Source: Platycnemis pennipes (Eukaryota; Arthropoda; Insecta; Odonata; Platycnemididae). Taken from it: DNA of 64,000 nt. Every line of letters starts with the position of its first letter. The stretch's first letter is position 1. The DNA is taken from assembly GCA_933228895.1 (NCBI GenBank), contig CAKOGI010000065.1, forward strand, positions 220,886 to 284,885, given 5' to 3'. The translations under genes and the position numbers were made by a program. Of this stretch, positions 24,845 through 36,249 are shown piece by piece. The notes below the pieces were generated by a model. The model worked only from the letters and a program-made list of their open reading frames with translations. It was not told the DNA's origin and ran no database searches.

Positions 24845-24936
24845 CTGAGTTGTAGGTGATTAAAAGTCCTCCGGTGAGTGCATTATTAGTAACGGTTCCC
24901 ACGAACGTAATAATTCCAGTCGTTGATACCGGTTGC
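24845..24936 (-). CDS. Internal exon of the same secreted-protein-like gene
   Basis: The 92-bp block is bounded on the - strand by a TTCTCAG acceptor and a GTAATT donor. One frame is fully open for 30 codons (TGIITFVGTVTNNALTGGLL is its centre), beginning with the third base of a codon and ending with the first base of another. That phase matches the terminal exon at 18891 exactly, giving YNS-E-DAILLPTS across the junction and a 5.9-kb intron. The alternating hydrophobic pattern suggests beta strands, compatible with a lipocalin-type barrel but not specific for it. The upstream exons that would join in this phase were not found. Confidence 0.42.
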
Positions 24937-25189
24937 CTGAGAACAAAAAAGAATTATAAATTAAAAGAGGGGATAGTGGCATGGAGAATACAAAACGTGA
25001 AAAATCATGTATATATTTGTTGTTCGGGTGTACCCCGCACACTTTAACCAGGTGTGATACCAGACGTTTCGTGGCCCTTTCTGGTCATTTTATCAAAGGG
25101 AATGAAGTATCTGTCGAGTTGGTGGAGTTTACACAGTGGTTTCATGGAGGGAAAAGGATGGGAAAGGAAGGAGTGGAAGGCGTAGTCAT

Positions 25190-25565
25190 TGCAGTTTTAT
25201 TTAGGTTCAAAGCAGGTTCCCACGTGTGGCTGAGTTGGACACCACAGTCCCTATCGTAATTTGGCTTGCATTTTCTTATTCCAAAGCTTCGCGGATCAGC
25301 CGGGGCTGGAATTTTTTACTTTCGCGATTATTTTTGTCTTTTTGAGGTCATTCACGTGTCCCGAGGCTGAATGTTCCGCTACTGCTGATTTTAAGGGATG
25401 TCTCAGTCGAATAGCCCGCTAGTGTTTATCTAAGCGGGTTTTAACGGAGCGTCCGGTTTTGCCGATAAATTTCTTCTCGCAAGTTTGGCATGGTATCTTC
25501 CTCCTGAAATGGTGTTGCGTCCGTCACATTTCTCAGGCAGTTTCTAATTCTTAAATGAGGCTTGA
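25190..25565 (-). pseudogene. Penelope-like element fragment with a GIY-YIG endonuclease
   Basis: On the - strand the sequence reads HLRIRNCLRNV, then after a frameshift KIPCQTCEKKFIGKTGRSVK, then TRLDKH, RAIRL and a KSAVAEHSASGHV stretch. This is the order of motifs in the GIY-YIG domain of Penelope-like retroelements: a cysteine-bearing IPC segment, the (Y/F)IG-TGRS core and the AEH-GH segment. The tyrosine of the YIG core is replaced by phenylalanine. At least three stops interrupt it, and the reverse transcriptase is absent, so this is a dead 5'-truncated copy. Confidence 0.65.
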
Positions 25566-25569
25566 ACAC

Positions 25570-26585
25570 AGCTTTGATTTAATGTTTGCAAAGGATGCTT
25601 CCTATTCTATCCGTTACGACCCGGACGTATGGAAGGAAGGCTCTCGTGGGCGCAAGGTTGTCTGCGTCCTTGTCGCTGTCTGTTGTCCATTGTCTGCTGT
25701 TGAATATCGTATGTCCACCTATTAGGTATATTTTCAATAGGTATGTTAGATATTTTTCAGATAATAGATATAGACATCTTTTTATTATATAATGCCAGTA
25801 AAGTTCGCATTTGCGGTAAATAAAAATTATTCCGTCACATGCTGCAGCTAACGGCTGCTGCTGCTGTAATAATAAGCCAAATAAAAATACACACACACGT
25901 AACGTGTTTCCAATTTTTCGGGGGGTAACACCACCCTTCTGAAGGAGGAGGAGAGAAATGTGAGGAAGGAAGAGGATATGAGTGGAGATAAGGGTGGCGG
26001 AGAGTAGGAGAGAGGAAAATGGTGGGAGGAAAAATTGGGTAGTATGAGGGGGAGTTAGGTGTGAGTGGAAATATTGTATGGTCCAAATTATTAAAGTAGT
26101 CTATTAAGTAAGAACAAAGCACGTAACTAATTATCAAGATGTTAATTTAAATTAAGAAATCAATGAGTCCGCATTAAGAAATCAATGAGTCCAAATGGAG
26201 GGCAAGTGTGTTTATAGACGACCTTTGCAGAGGGAGAGGTTGTTTTTACTGCTGCAAGGAAGGATTTTGGGAGCGTAAGGTTTTTTGTTGATTTTTTTCA
26301 TGAGAAGCGATCTCTAGATCTCTTTCTTAAAGATCTTTACACACAGTCTTAATTAGTTACCGGATAAAAAATGAAAGTAGTAGGCAATATAAAACAACCA
26401 CAAATCCTGTGTCCTTCCGAAGCACACCCTTTAAGGATTCAACGTCATTCGTAGTCTCTTCATGTACCTTCAAACTACCTTAGGCCTACGATAAGTGAAT
26501 GAAAAAATCGTGTGGACAAGCCACCAAAAGAGAATTATTGTTAAGTAATGGAAAATACTAGAGAAGTGAGCGAAAGAAAGTGCAA
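25570..26585. other. No recognised gene; small tandem repeat
   Basis: The segment has a purine-rich stretch at 25930-26070 and a two-copy tandem repeat of AAGAAATCAATGAGTCC at about 26154-26193. A GCTGCTGCTGCTG run lies at 25852-25864. I see no coding motif. Confidence 0.5.
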
Positions 26586-26589
26586 CACA

Positions 26590-27580
26590 ATCCTATGAGT
26601 ACTGCATGGTCGACGAGCAACTCATCGATTTCCGAGGTAGTCGCCCATTTTGGGTGTTAAAGAAGGGAAACCCAGATAAATATGATACGAAAATTGCTAT
26701 GATGAATGATGGTTATGATGAATATTTAACGTAGTAAAATCTTCTCCTAGTATAGGAAAAGTAGTTGAGGACTCAGATGAAACAGTTCCGGCGTATTATG
26801 TCAGGACATTATCAACACTAATTATTGTCACGAAAATAAATATTACTTGTTCCTCCTGGTAAAATGATATCCCTGGTTCACTTCTGTGTTGCTTGTATAG
26901 AAAACAATAGAGGATATTTAATAAAAATACTGGGCAATATTCGTAAAAATAAGCGTCAAATTTCAACGAATTTTACAAGCAGTGCTGCTATTCAATCTTC
27001 ACGATTTGTCTTTTGCCCTGATATGACCCTCGTGTCGTACACACCGAAAAAAAATCGTGCTCTTGCTATCATTTCAATGCTTGGATGGAGCCATTAATGA
27101 TGATGAAGTGGAGAGCCGGAGAGTATTTGCACGCATAATTCCATTAAATAAGTAACCAACAGTTTTTATAAACTGTGTCATGAGTAAATCAAAGCAAAAA
27201 AAACCATTCGATGGCTGATGCGAAATATCTAATGCATACTGGGCCATGCCGGTATGAACGCAATGCTCCTATATTCTCAAATTAATCGCAATAAAAAATA
27301 AGAAGGATTTTGAAAAATGGGCATTGTCGCACATAAAACCTTATCTGCAGCAACGACGTTTGAAGATGACATTACGTGCTTCAATTAGGACCTCTATGAG
27401 GAAATTCTACAAACTGATGTGCCTGCAGTGCAGCAACGCAAATTGCTTCAAAGAAAGGTGAGATGAAACTTATGCTCGAGGAAAAGGGACAGAAAGACGA
27501 GACTTCTATGCTAATCATGCAGCACTTCGATGAGCGACAAGCATAGAAGTTATCTGTGTACCTACAGCCTGCACTGGAAT
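26590..27580 (+). pseudogene. Decayed piggyBac-type transposase
   Basis: Near 26607 the + strand reads MVDEQLIDFRGSRPF, matching the DEQL-FRG start of the piggyBac catalytic core, followed by NPDKYDTKIAMM. Near 27018 it reads DMTLVSYTPKKNRAL, matching the conserved TLVSY-PKK block before the third catalytic region. Further fragments (IRWLMRNI and HAGMNAMLLYSQI near 27205-27290) correspond to the region after the last catalytic Asp, and a cysteine-poor tail follows near 27480-27580. Many stops and frameshifts are present. I could not place TTAA target sites or terminal repeats with confidence. Confidence 0.68.
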
Positions 27581-27599
27581 GAGAAATTAACTTCTTTCC

Positions 27600-29330
27600 A
27601 ATAATATCTGAAAATTTATATTTATATTGCCAAAACATATAAATTGGAAATCTTTTTTACTGACATTAAAAGTGTGGATAAAATGTTCAACAAATCTCAG
27701 GAAAATTTCTGTTATTTCAAATGTTACAATGAACATATATTTTGGGGAAAAATTATTTATAACAATACTTTATATTCACTTCAAAATACCATTCTTAAGT
27801 CGTTAAATTTTTTTTATGTTTATTCAAAAATAAGCAACAATTAATGACATTCACTAAAATTTACCAAGTGACTAAGGAGAATTTCCTAAGAATATTAGGA
27901 GAAAACAGAAGTCTGCTGAAAACTTTGAAAGGAAGATTTCATTCGGACTATTCAATGGACCCTATGTTGGGACATGAAGAAGTTGGGGCATGTCCTGTAG
28001 AAGACTATCATTGGGGGAAAAGTAAAAAGGAAGAATGGCTAAGTGAATCTGTTAATGAGATATATAGAGAAAGTGGTTAATGATGTGATATATGTGAAAA
28101 TATGGGGAGATTAGGTGATAGGAGAACTGAGCCAAATAATCTTAGGATTTCTTATGAAGATCTTTTGCGAAACTTATGTATGCATAAAGAGCTCAACAAT
28201 GGGACTTTGTGAAGGGCTACTTACTAATTTAAAAGCATCATCAAAGCAGCATAAACTACTGACTTCATTCGGAAAGAGTTATACATATTAAACTAAGAGC
28301 TTTAACCAACTTAGCTGTACAACGTGATGACATACAATTCCGTAAGATCAGCAGTTGTGATGAAGTTAATTAATCTCCAATGTCAAGCATTTGAATAAGT
28401 GATCGGTGACTTACGAACACAAATGTTTATGCTTGGAAAATTATATATTGATTTTTCCCAAGTAAAAAGAAAAATACAGCTAAATGGTGCTTTTAATGCC
28501 GGGAAAATTCATTGGCATACACGAGTTGGAAGCAAAGAGATTTGAAAAAATGGACGTCAAACGTAATGTAATACAAATTGATACCAGTGAAAAATTTTAT
28601 GGATATTCCTAGTGAAATAGAGGGTTATAACATTACTTTTTAAAACACTAAAAAATGTTAATTCTTGAAAGATATTGCTATCCTTTTTTTAAAATAAATT
28701 TGATTTCACGCTTGCTAATCTTCTATTATTTTCCTTATCTATTATTTCCCTATACTTATTAGAATTTAATTGCTAAGTCTCAGAGCAAAGCTAGGTTCCT
28801 CGGTGCTCCTATATTATAAATCGCGTAATCGCCTAATTTGTGTGCTTCAATGCTATGGACTATATCAGTGGACTATATATAGTGGTGAAGGTGAAGGGTA
28901 ATCTGGGAGCCTGAGAATACCCAAAATAATGACAGCAAAACATTTACTATTTTTCTCAGGACTATGATGCATTTTCTGTTGCCGAGAAAGCAAGGGAAAA
29001 AGAAATTTAGGCTATATTTCCGCACATTGCGTTGCGTTGAAGTGTTTTTTATGTTTTGGAGGCTTGGGAGGCTGGCTGCTGGTGGACTCCAAATGGCCAG
29101 ATGACGCACGCGCATATGCTTATTCACCACCGCTCATTTAAATCTGAGGTGCCGTGATTCTGGCATACTGAGAGCCTATACACTCGCTAGTTCCTGCGCC
29201 CTTCGGAGTCTCAGCGAATGGTGAAAAGAGGGCGAGACGGAGGGAAATTAGGATAGGTTGATTTTGGATGAGACAATTTCGTAATTAGCGTGTGCATGTT
29301 TTCTTTGTTTAGTGGTCGCAAAATAAGAAG
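27600..29330. other. No recognised feature
   Basis: AT-rich sequence with one 78-codon + strand frame at 27844-28080 that resembles nothing I know and has no supporting context. No repeat boundary was found. Confidence 0.35.
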
Positions 29331-29338
29331 CCTACTTA

Positions 29339-32300
29339 ATGATAGAACAGTGTAGTAATCTGGTACTACTTTTTATGAAAACACCATTTTCATCGTTGAG
29401 TTATGAAGAAAGGTGTGCTGTTAAAGCTAAGAGACCAACGCCTCAAATCAACATTGTGCAAAATGATGGGCATCAGTGTCTTAAGTTTCAGTTGCACTGG
29501 TATGAGTTGTACGAGTGGCTTACGGCAAGTGCAACGACAGGAAGAATGTATTGTTACGTATTTCTTCTGTTCGGTGGTTACAGCAAAGAGTGGTGAGAAT
29601 CGATTGAGTCAAAATTTCCTACGCAGGGCACGAAAACATCAGTTATGAAAGATACGTATCCTAAATTGGGAACAATACCATCTTCTGGGGAAACACAGAA
29701 TTGAGCGTGCGTTATCTGAAGCGGCTAGGCTTTCAAGCGTGAAATATAACAATATGGTGAGTCGTAATAGACGATATGTTGGTAGGTATGTTAAGGGGAT
29801 ATGCTTCTTAGCAACACAGGAGCTCGTGTTTCGTGGGCATCATGAGGGTGAGTATTCAAGAAATAAAGGAAATGACTTGGAATTGTTAGACATTCTTACA
29901 CAAGAAGAACAGTTCGTGAGAGAACAGAGTCCACATCGGGCTTTAAATTAACCTAGATTGAAATTCAAAATGAACTAATTGAATGTGTAACATTGGTGAT
30001 TAATGAATCGATTCCAAAAGAATTAGATGCATGCCCATTTGTGTCAGTACAGGCATACGAAACACTCGATGCATCCTGTCAGCCGCAAATAAGTATATTA
30101 ATTCGCTACTGCGTGAATGATTCTGTCTAAGAACGTTTGATAGGGTTGTTTGATGTATTAAAAGACAAAACCGCCAAATTTTTAGCCGATGTAATTCTTT
30201 ATACCATAAAAATTATAAAAATGGATACAAAGTTGGTCTGTCTAACATATGACGGCGCTTCAGTAATGGCAGGTCTTCATGGTGGTGTTCCGGCCACAGT
30301 AAAACAAAAATATCATCGTGCTCTTTTCATTTACTGCTACGCCCACATACTTAATTTTGAACTTCTGCACTCTGCAAAACAATCAACAAAGTCCGTCTTT
30401 TCGTGTGCGTCTTTCACACATACTTCAGCAAAGCATTCTAAATATTTCATCTTCTGATAGAATTATGTTTCAAACTCCCCCAAGCAAGAACACGCTGGAA
30501 TTATCATTCGAGGGCAACAGCAACTATTGCAGCACACTTTAATGAACTGAAAAAAGCTCTTTCTCACATTGCAGAGAATGTTGAATGCTGGGATGGGGAG
30601 TCATACGGTCTATTACGGAGGCTAGAAAATCCAACATTTCTGTTGCTACTTGTTTTTTACCAAAAGATCTTTACATTATCAGACCATTTGTTTAGTGTAA
30701 GTACATCAGGGAAAATCAACAAATAATGTTACTCTTTGCAACTATGAAATAAAACTGACTATTAAAAATATAAGATGTCTCCGGAATGATGAAATTGTCG
30801 AGGAATGCATCAATACGAATAAAGGACTGAATGACAACAACCAGGGTGGACTAGACACGTATGACTCATTAAGAATAGTGGGAATTATTGACACTATAGT
30901 GGTTCAAATAGAATCTCGTTTTGAACATATCAAAACCTTTAATTTGCAGAATTACTAAATGAAAAACAGTTAGGTAGGTAGGTTTGATTTAAGGTGCATC
31001 GACAACTTAGTTCATACCGCACCTTCGCATGCTTATTCCTGAATATTACTTATAACACAACAATTCTTTCATTTGCTATTATAGGTCTGTCTATACACAG
31101 TATATCATGTGTGTAACGTATTAAAAGGGGAAAATCTGGTCATATTTTTGTTTGTATACGTTAGGACTTTGTCAATTTCCTTTGGGTTATCTCCCAAAAT
31201 AGTTTTTAGTTCTCCAGACATTTTGAGACGGTTCCGGATATCTTGGTACTTCGTGCAGTCTGCCAGTATATGTCTTACCGTCGAAATGGAATCACAGTCT
31301 GTGCATATTGGAGGTTCCTTCTCCATAGAGAAGAGGAAAGAGTGAGTCAAGCCTGTATGTCCGATTCTGAGCCTTGTGACTATTACCTCCTCTCGTCTGT
31401 TGTCCCGGATCGAAGACTTCCAGGCTCGTGTGTTGTCTTTTATGTGGCGCAACTTATTCGATATTGTGTTGCGCCATGTCGTGTTCCAAATGGCGAGGAA
31501 TATATTCTTTATGTATAGTTTTAGGTCCTGATATGGGATAGTCGCTGAATTAATTTCTTCCCTATTGAGGGCTTCTTTTGCCAATACGTCCGCTGCTTCG
31601 TTCCCGTGAACACCAACATGGCCTGGAATCCAGAGAAACCTAACACTTACTCCTTTGGCGTCAAGCGACATGATGGAGGATAGAATGTTTTGGAGCAAGG
31701 GATGAGTTGGACAGACACTACGAATGGCTTGAATCGCACTTTTGGAGTCGGAGCAAATCAGAAATTTTTTATTCCTTGCTATTATGGCGTCCAGCGCAAC
31801 TTTGATCGCGAATAACTCCGCCGTGTAGATAGTGCACCACGGGTGTAACTTGAAGGACGCTGAGCCTACGTCTGGTGATACATAGGCGCATCCACATGCG
31901 GAATCATTTTTGGAGCCATCGGTATAAATTTTTCCGTGCGTCTCGAAATAGTTTATTGCCTCCAGTGCTCTGACTCGTAGTTCGCTTGGAGTGATATTAG
32001 TTTTGAAGCCCAAGTAATTTACCAAGCATTGCGTCTGGGGATGCTCCCATGGAGGATATTTGAATTTTCCGTTGGATATATATTGGGAAATTCCATACCC
32101 AAGTCGTCAATGAGATTTTTAAAACGAACGGCGACAGGCTTAGTAGCCCTGAGTCGAGAATTAAAAACGTCTAAAAATCGAGGTTTAAAAAGTAAGTTGA
32201 AACATGGATGGTTCCGTATCGATAAAATCCTGCAGATATAGTTGCTCATCAAAATGTTCCTTCTAACCTCCAGGGGAGGTTCTCCGGCGTCAGAGTATAT

Positions 32301-33953
32301 ACTAGCAACTGGGCTTGTTCGGAATGCTCCAGTCGCCAGTCTTAGACCAGAGTTATGTACGGAATTGCTGGGTTTAAGGTAGCTGCTACGCGCAGAAGCA
32401 TACACAAAACTACCGTATTCTAGTCTGGACCTTACTAGGGCCGTGTAAATATAAAGCATGGTGGTTCTGTCGGCACCCCACGAGGATCTGCTTAAAATTT
32501 TTAAAATATTTAAAACCTTGGTACATGCGTTTCCCGCCAATCCAATTTTTTGTCAAATATAACACCTAGAAAACGATGTGTATCCACGAATGGTAGCCTA
32601 TGACTGCCAAGCTTTAGATCTGGCTCATGAAATATGTTTCTTCGCCGATGTATATGCAGGCATTTAGTTTTTTCTTCCGAGAATCGAAAGCCATTTTCCA
32701 GGGACCACTTATGGAGACGGTTTAAGGTCATTTGGATCTGCCTCTCGGCAGTGGGTATTGTGGATGACCGGCAAAATATTGCCAGGTCATCAGCGAAGAG
32801 AGAGCCCATCACGGGTGTTGTCACATAGTCCACAACGCTGTTTATTGCAACGGCGAATAAAGTTACGCTGAGAATGGAGCCTTGAGGAACTCCGTTCTCC
32901 AGTACGTGGGGTTTTGATACCACGTTCCCTACTCTAACTCTAAAGGAGCGATTGTTTAAAAAGTCATTCACGAATATGGGAAGATTACCTCGGTAACCCC
33001 AATCATATAACTATTTTAAAATTTTGTACCTCCACGTGGTGTCGTAGGCTTTCTCCAAATCGAAAAAGACTGCCAAGACGTGCTGTCGACAGAGTAGGGC
33101 TTCTTGGACGTAGTTCTCGATCCTTACCAAGTGGTCCAGCGTCGACCTGCTTCGTCGGAAGCCACATTGGATGGTTGACAGAAGGTTACGGCTTTCCAGG
33201 CTCCACATTGGGCGTCTGTTGGCCATCCTTTCTAGCAGTTTGCACATGCAGCTGGTCAGGGAAATTGGGCGGTAACTACTAGGGTGTGACTTTTCCTTAC
33301 CCTGTTTGGGTATGGGAATTATTAAGGATTCTCTCCAGTTCTCGGGAAAGACCCTTTCAGTCCAAACTCGGTTGAAAGTGCTGAGTACCTCTGTCATATG
33401 TGAATATGGTAGATTTCTAAAAAAGGAGTTGTGGATCAGGTCACCACCTGGTGATGTATCTTTCGTATCTTCGATTGCAGATAAGAGCTCCCACAGAAAA
33501 ACAGTTACTGGCATACAATGCATCATTTCCCACAACGTAATTGAGTGGCCTGATAAAAATGTACCCATTCTCTAATAGTGAACAGCAAGAAAATGAACTA
33601 ATTAATGTCTATTCAGACGGGAGTAAACACTTGTCTGCACATTTGTTACTTAAATATCTTGTTTACATTGTCCTAGATGAAGTGTATCAAGAAATCGTGT
33701 GAAACATAAGACTGATTCTGACATTTCCTGTATCAACTGCATCGTCCGAAAGAAGCATGAGTACATTGAACAGAGTGAAGACATTTTTAAGAAACTCCAT
33801 GACGGACGCGAGGGTAAGCAATTGGAGCACCCTGTGGTGGAAAAGGCTCTACTGAACAGCCTTTCGAGAGACGAAAGTTTCAAGGAACGCGTCATCGACA
33901 CCTTTGCCCAAAGGAAAACCCACCGAATCAAGTTGATCTACAGGCAACATTAA
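29339..33953 (+). pseudogene. hAT-type transposase of the ZMYM/TTF group, split by a LINE
   Basis: The + strand reads FQLHWYELYEWLTASATTGR near 29490, the end of a TTF-type zinc-finger region. It continues with RGHHEGEYSRNKGN (about 29832), then CLTYDGASVMAGLHG near 30237 followed by a CYAH motif, the DUF4371 and catalytic core of this hAT group. After a 2.6-kb interruption it resumes near 33604 with NVYSDGSK and FPVSTASSERSMSTLNRVKT (about 33722), the C-terminal hAT dimerisation region. Stops and frameshifts are scattered through it. The order of motifs proves one split gene. I could not confirm terminal inverted repeats or the 8-bp target duplication. Confidence 0.78.
30985..33590 (-). mobile_element. 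I-type LINE with RT and RNase H, inserted in the hAT gene
   Basis: On the - strand the order is RT (33568 to 32510 and on to 32019), then RNase H (32025 to 31105). RT motifs: SYRPISLTSCMCKLLE, VFFDLEKAYDT, NGVPQGSILS and the catalytic SLFADDLAIF. RNase H has its acidic residues in YTDGSKND, YTAELFAI and ICSDSKSA, and the final HVGVHGNEAAD. The presence of RNase H after RT points to the I group. A stop near 33011 and shifts near 32530 and 32020 divide it, and the endonuclease is missing, so it is 5'-truncated and dead. Its 3' end at about 30985-31000 carries GGTAGGTAGG. Exact boundaries are inferred from where hAT similarity stops and resumes. Confidence 0.8.
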
Positions 33954-33954
33954 G

Positions 33955-35380
33955 TTAAGTTTATAGCCCCTCAGTGCTCATCTCTGTGCATGGTTGGGTA
34001 CCCGAATTTTATTACCACTTAACAGTGAGGTGAGAGATAAAGAAGTGAGAAAGCATTCTTGAAGCATCTAGAGTTCTCTTCGAATGCAATGAGTGTTCAA
34101 AAACTCGTTTTTAAAAATCTGTCGACATCCGCCGGAACGGAGGGTTAATGCCCATTAATAATGGTAAAGTAGTCGCCGATATGGTTTACCGACGTGGCCT
34201 CTATCCGGCTGAGCCAAATTGCCGTGGATAAGATAAGTTATGATTGAGACGTCGATGAAGACACAAGCGTTGCACCTACGCTAATAGAAAGCAAAGTTGC
34301 AGGGCAAATGCCGAAACGGCTTGGCGTGTTCCCAGGTTGTAATCAATTGCTATGAAACTAAGTTGCACATGAAAATAGGTGGCAGTAATAACAGCTTCGA
34401 ATGAAGATATCCGGTGAAATCGAGAGCAGTAATTTCTTGATATATTTCCGAGTAAACAAAAAAAAATTGTAGTTGTAAACCACGTAAATGAAAGATAAGG
34501 AAAATTTGAATTTTTATAAACAACAAAGCACAGATAATCATAACTCGTAATAGAATTAAATAACATTTATAGATTATGACGAATGAGCATTGATTGAAAA
34601 AATACCTATATATTTTATAAAGTGTAACGCATCTAGTAGCGTGGCGCCTGTCAGACTCATGAACATTTCAAAAACCCTCGCTTGGCCCCCAGCTATAAAT
34701 TTATCTGATATGAGTTACTAAATGGTAGAAAAGTCAAAATGAGTAAGGTACTTAGAAGAAAAAACTATTATACGCACATATTTGCCGAAGAATCACAAAA
34801 TAATATTGACTAGCGCCCAGCAGACGCCACGTGAGTAGTGGAGGAATACCCCGGTACACAATGTGTTAAGTCTACTGAATTTTATCTGTCGACAGTGAAC
34901 CAAGGGACATGTTCTTGAAAATACATTGAGTGGCTAAAAAAGTATTAAATTCTAGATAACGCCCATAGGAAATTTACGTAGAGTTCTTTTTTACCTCTTC
35001 AGGCAGTGAGTCTTTTGGAACATGAATTAGAAATAATAATCCTATGAGATCGAGACAAGTACCACAGGGGGAAAGATTTAATAAACATTTTTATTCTGGT
35101 GGTATTATTGTTTCGTAAATCAAAATCACTAGAATTAATATAAAATACACAAAAAATTGTAAATATTCTTTTGTTTTCAGCAATGCGCGCCTTTAACTAC
35201 GGTCGCTATTCCTAACACCCAGTTCATGTATTTTCCCCTAAATATTTACGGAGATTTCATGCCTATATAAAACAAATTGAGAGGATAATATATTCATGCA
35301 CATTCAAGCCTATTGTCTAAGTTTATATTTTTTTAAATTTCGATGCAAATGATTATACCAGTAAATATTTTACATAAACA
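33955..35380. other. No recognised feature
   Basis: AT-rich sequence; the - strand frame at 34276-34566 is hydrophobic by base composition and is not supported by anything else. Confidence 0.35.
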
Positions 35381-35384
35381 CGAA

Positions 35385-35720
35385 GATCCCGCGCCTCAGT
35401 TACAGCAGCCGGAGCGCCGCGCGCTGTCGGAGGAAGAAGAGGCTGATTCCCCGCTAGCTCTTCCCCTGAGAGACACTCTCGTCGCCAGGCCTCCGCCGAC
35501 GAGATAATTTCTCGCCAGGTTCACGCCTGAAACTTACAATTCACCTGTTCTCATATTAATAGTGCTCGCTCGGCACTCACGCCTTGAACGAAGCTCTCTG
35601 TATTTTTACCCTATGTCGCTTTTGACGCTAAATTAAAGATTTTCTCTGAACCCCGTTGCGTTAGTTATTTCCGCTGCACATCGACCTGCACGCTCCCTCT
35701 CCCTGCAATCATGCAAGTGA
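35385..35720 (+). promoter_or_regulatory. GC/CpG-rich block, possible promoter or solo LTR
   Basis: This block is far more GC- and CpG-rich than its surroundings (for example GCGCCGCGCGCTGTCGG). Its right part has an AATTAAAGATTTTC segment followed by CTGAACCCCGTTGCG, which resembles the end of some Ty3-type LTRs. The alternative is a CpG-rich host promoter, with an ATG followed directly by a GTGAGT donor-like sequence at about 35711. No paired LTR, primer-binding site or target duplication was found. Confidence 0.25.
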
Positions 35721-36085
35721 GTAAAAGTGAGATCCACATAGCTGTAACATAATTACTCAAATTTATTACACACAACTGCACCACTACTCCCCGTTTTAGG
35801 CGCATTTGCCTCTTCAGGGCTTGTGATCAGTGGTATTAAAAGCAAAAGTTATATGAAAAGAAAACAACGGAAAAAATTGGAAGAACAGGATTGTGAAATG
35901 GACAAGCACTTTTCTTCTGGAAATGGCATGAATAGATCGGTGTTTACTCAAGGCGTGAGGGAACACAACAAAACATCACGTCATCAAACTCACAAGTGAA
36001 AGTAATGGGTGAGTGTTAATATCTAATTTTCTATCTTAAGGACAAACGCATATTTACAGCTCCACCATGGTTTATATTCATACAG

Positions 36086-36243
36086 CTTTATCGCTGAATT
36101 AAAAAAGCTGAATTCAACATCAGTTTCGGTCCGTTTAGGCAGGACGGAGCTCACCAAAAACTATGCTCAGTGGCAAGTGAACTTCACATATCAGGGTGGA
36201 AAGGGGGACAGTTCCATTTTCGGCATGACCTGCTCTTTCACAG
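36086..36243 (+). CDS. Orphan internal exon of an unknown gene
   Basis: A 158-bp block lies between a TTCATACAG acceptor and a CAG|GTAAGA donor on the + strand and has one frame open throughout: FIAELKKLNSTSVSVRL near its start, then WQVNFTYQGG and ending FGMTCSFTG. It begins in the third position of a codon and ends after the first. The alternating pattern with a single Trp and a late Cys hints at a beta-rich extracellular domain, but I recognise no family. A possible upstream exon (from 35799 after GTTTTAG, open to a TGA at about 36000) is too weak to join. The AT-rich 2 kb downstream shows no partner exon. Confidence 0.35.
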
Positions 36244-36249
36244 GTAAGA

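Noticed and set aside
28160..28500. Weak resemblance to a Helitron helicase C-terminus (NNGTL and a lysine-rich stretch)
   Set aside because: Only a few scattered residues agree and no helicase motif could be placed.
31109..31518. + strand frames over the RNase H region
   Set aside because: They are antisense to a clear RNase H domain with its catalytic residues.
28773..33995. CAGAGCAAAGC at 28781 and CAGAGATGAGC (other strand) near 33986 as hAT terminal repeats
   Set aside because: The similarity is short and the 8-bp flanks (CTAAGTCT and TGCATGGT) do not match.
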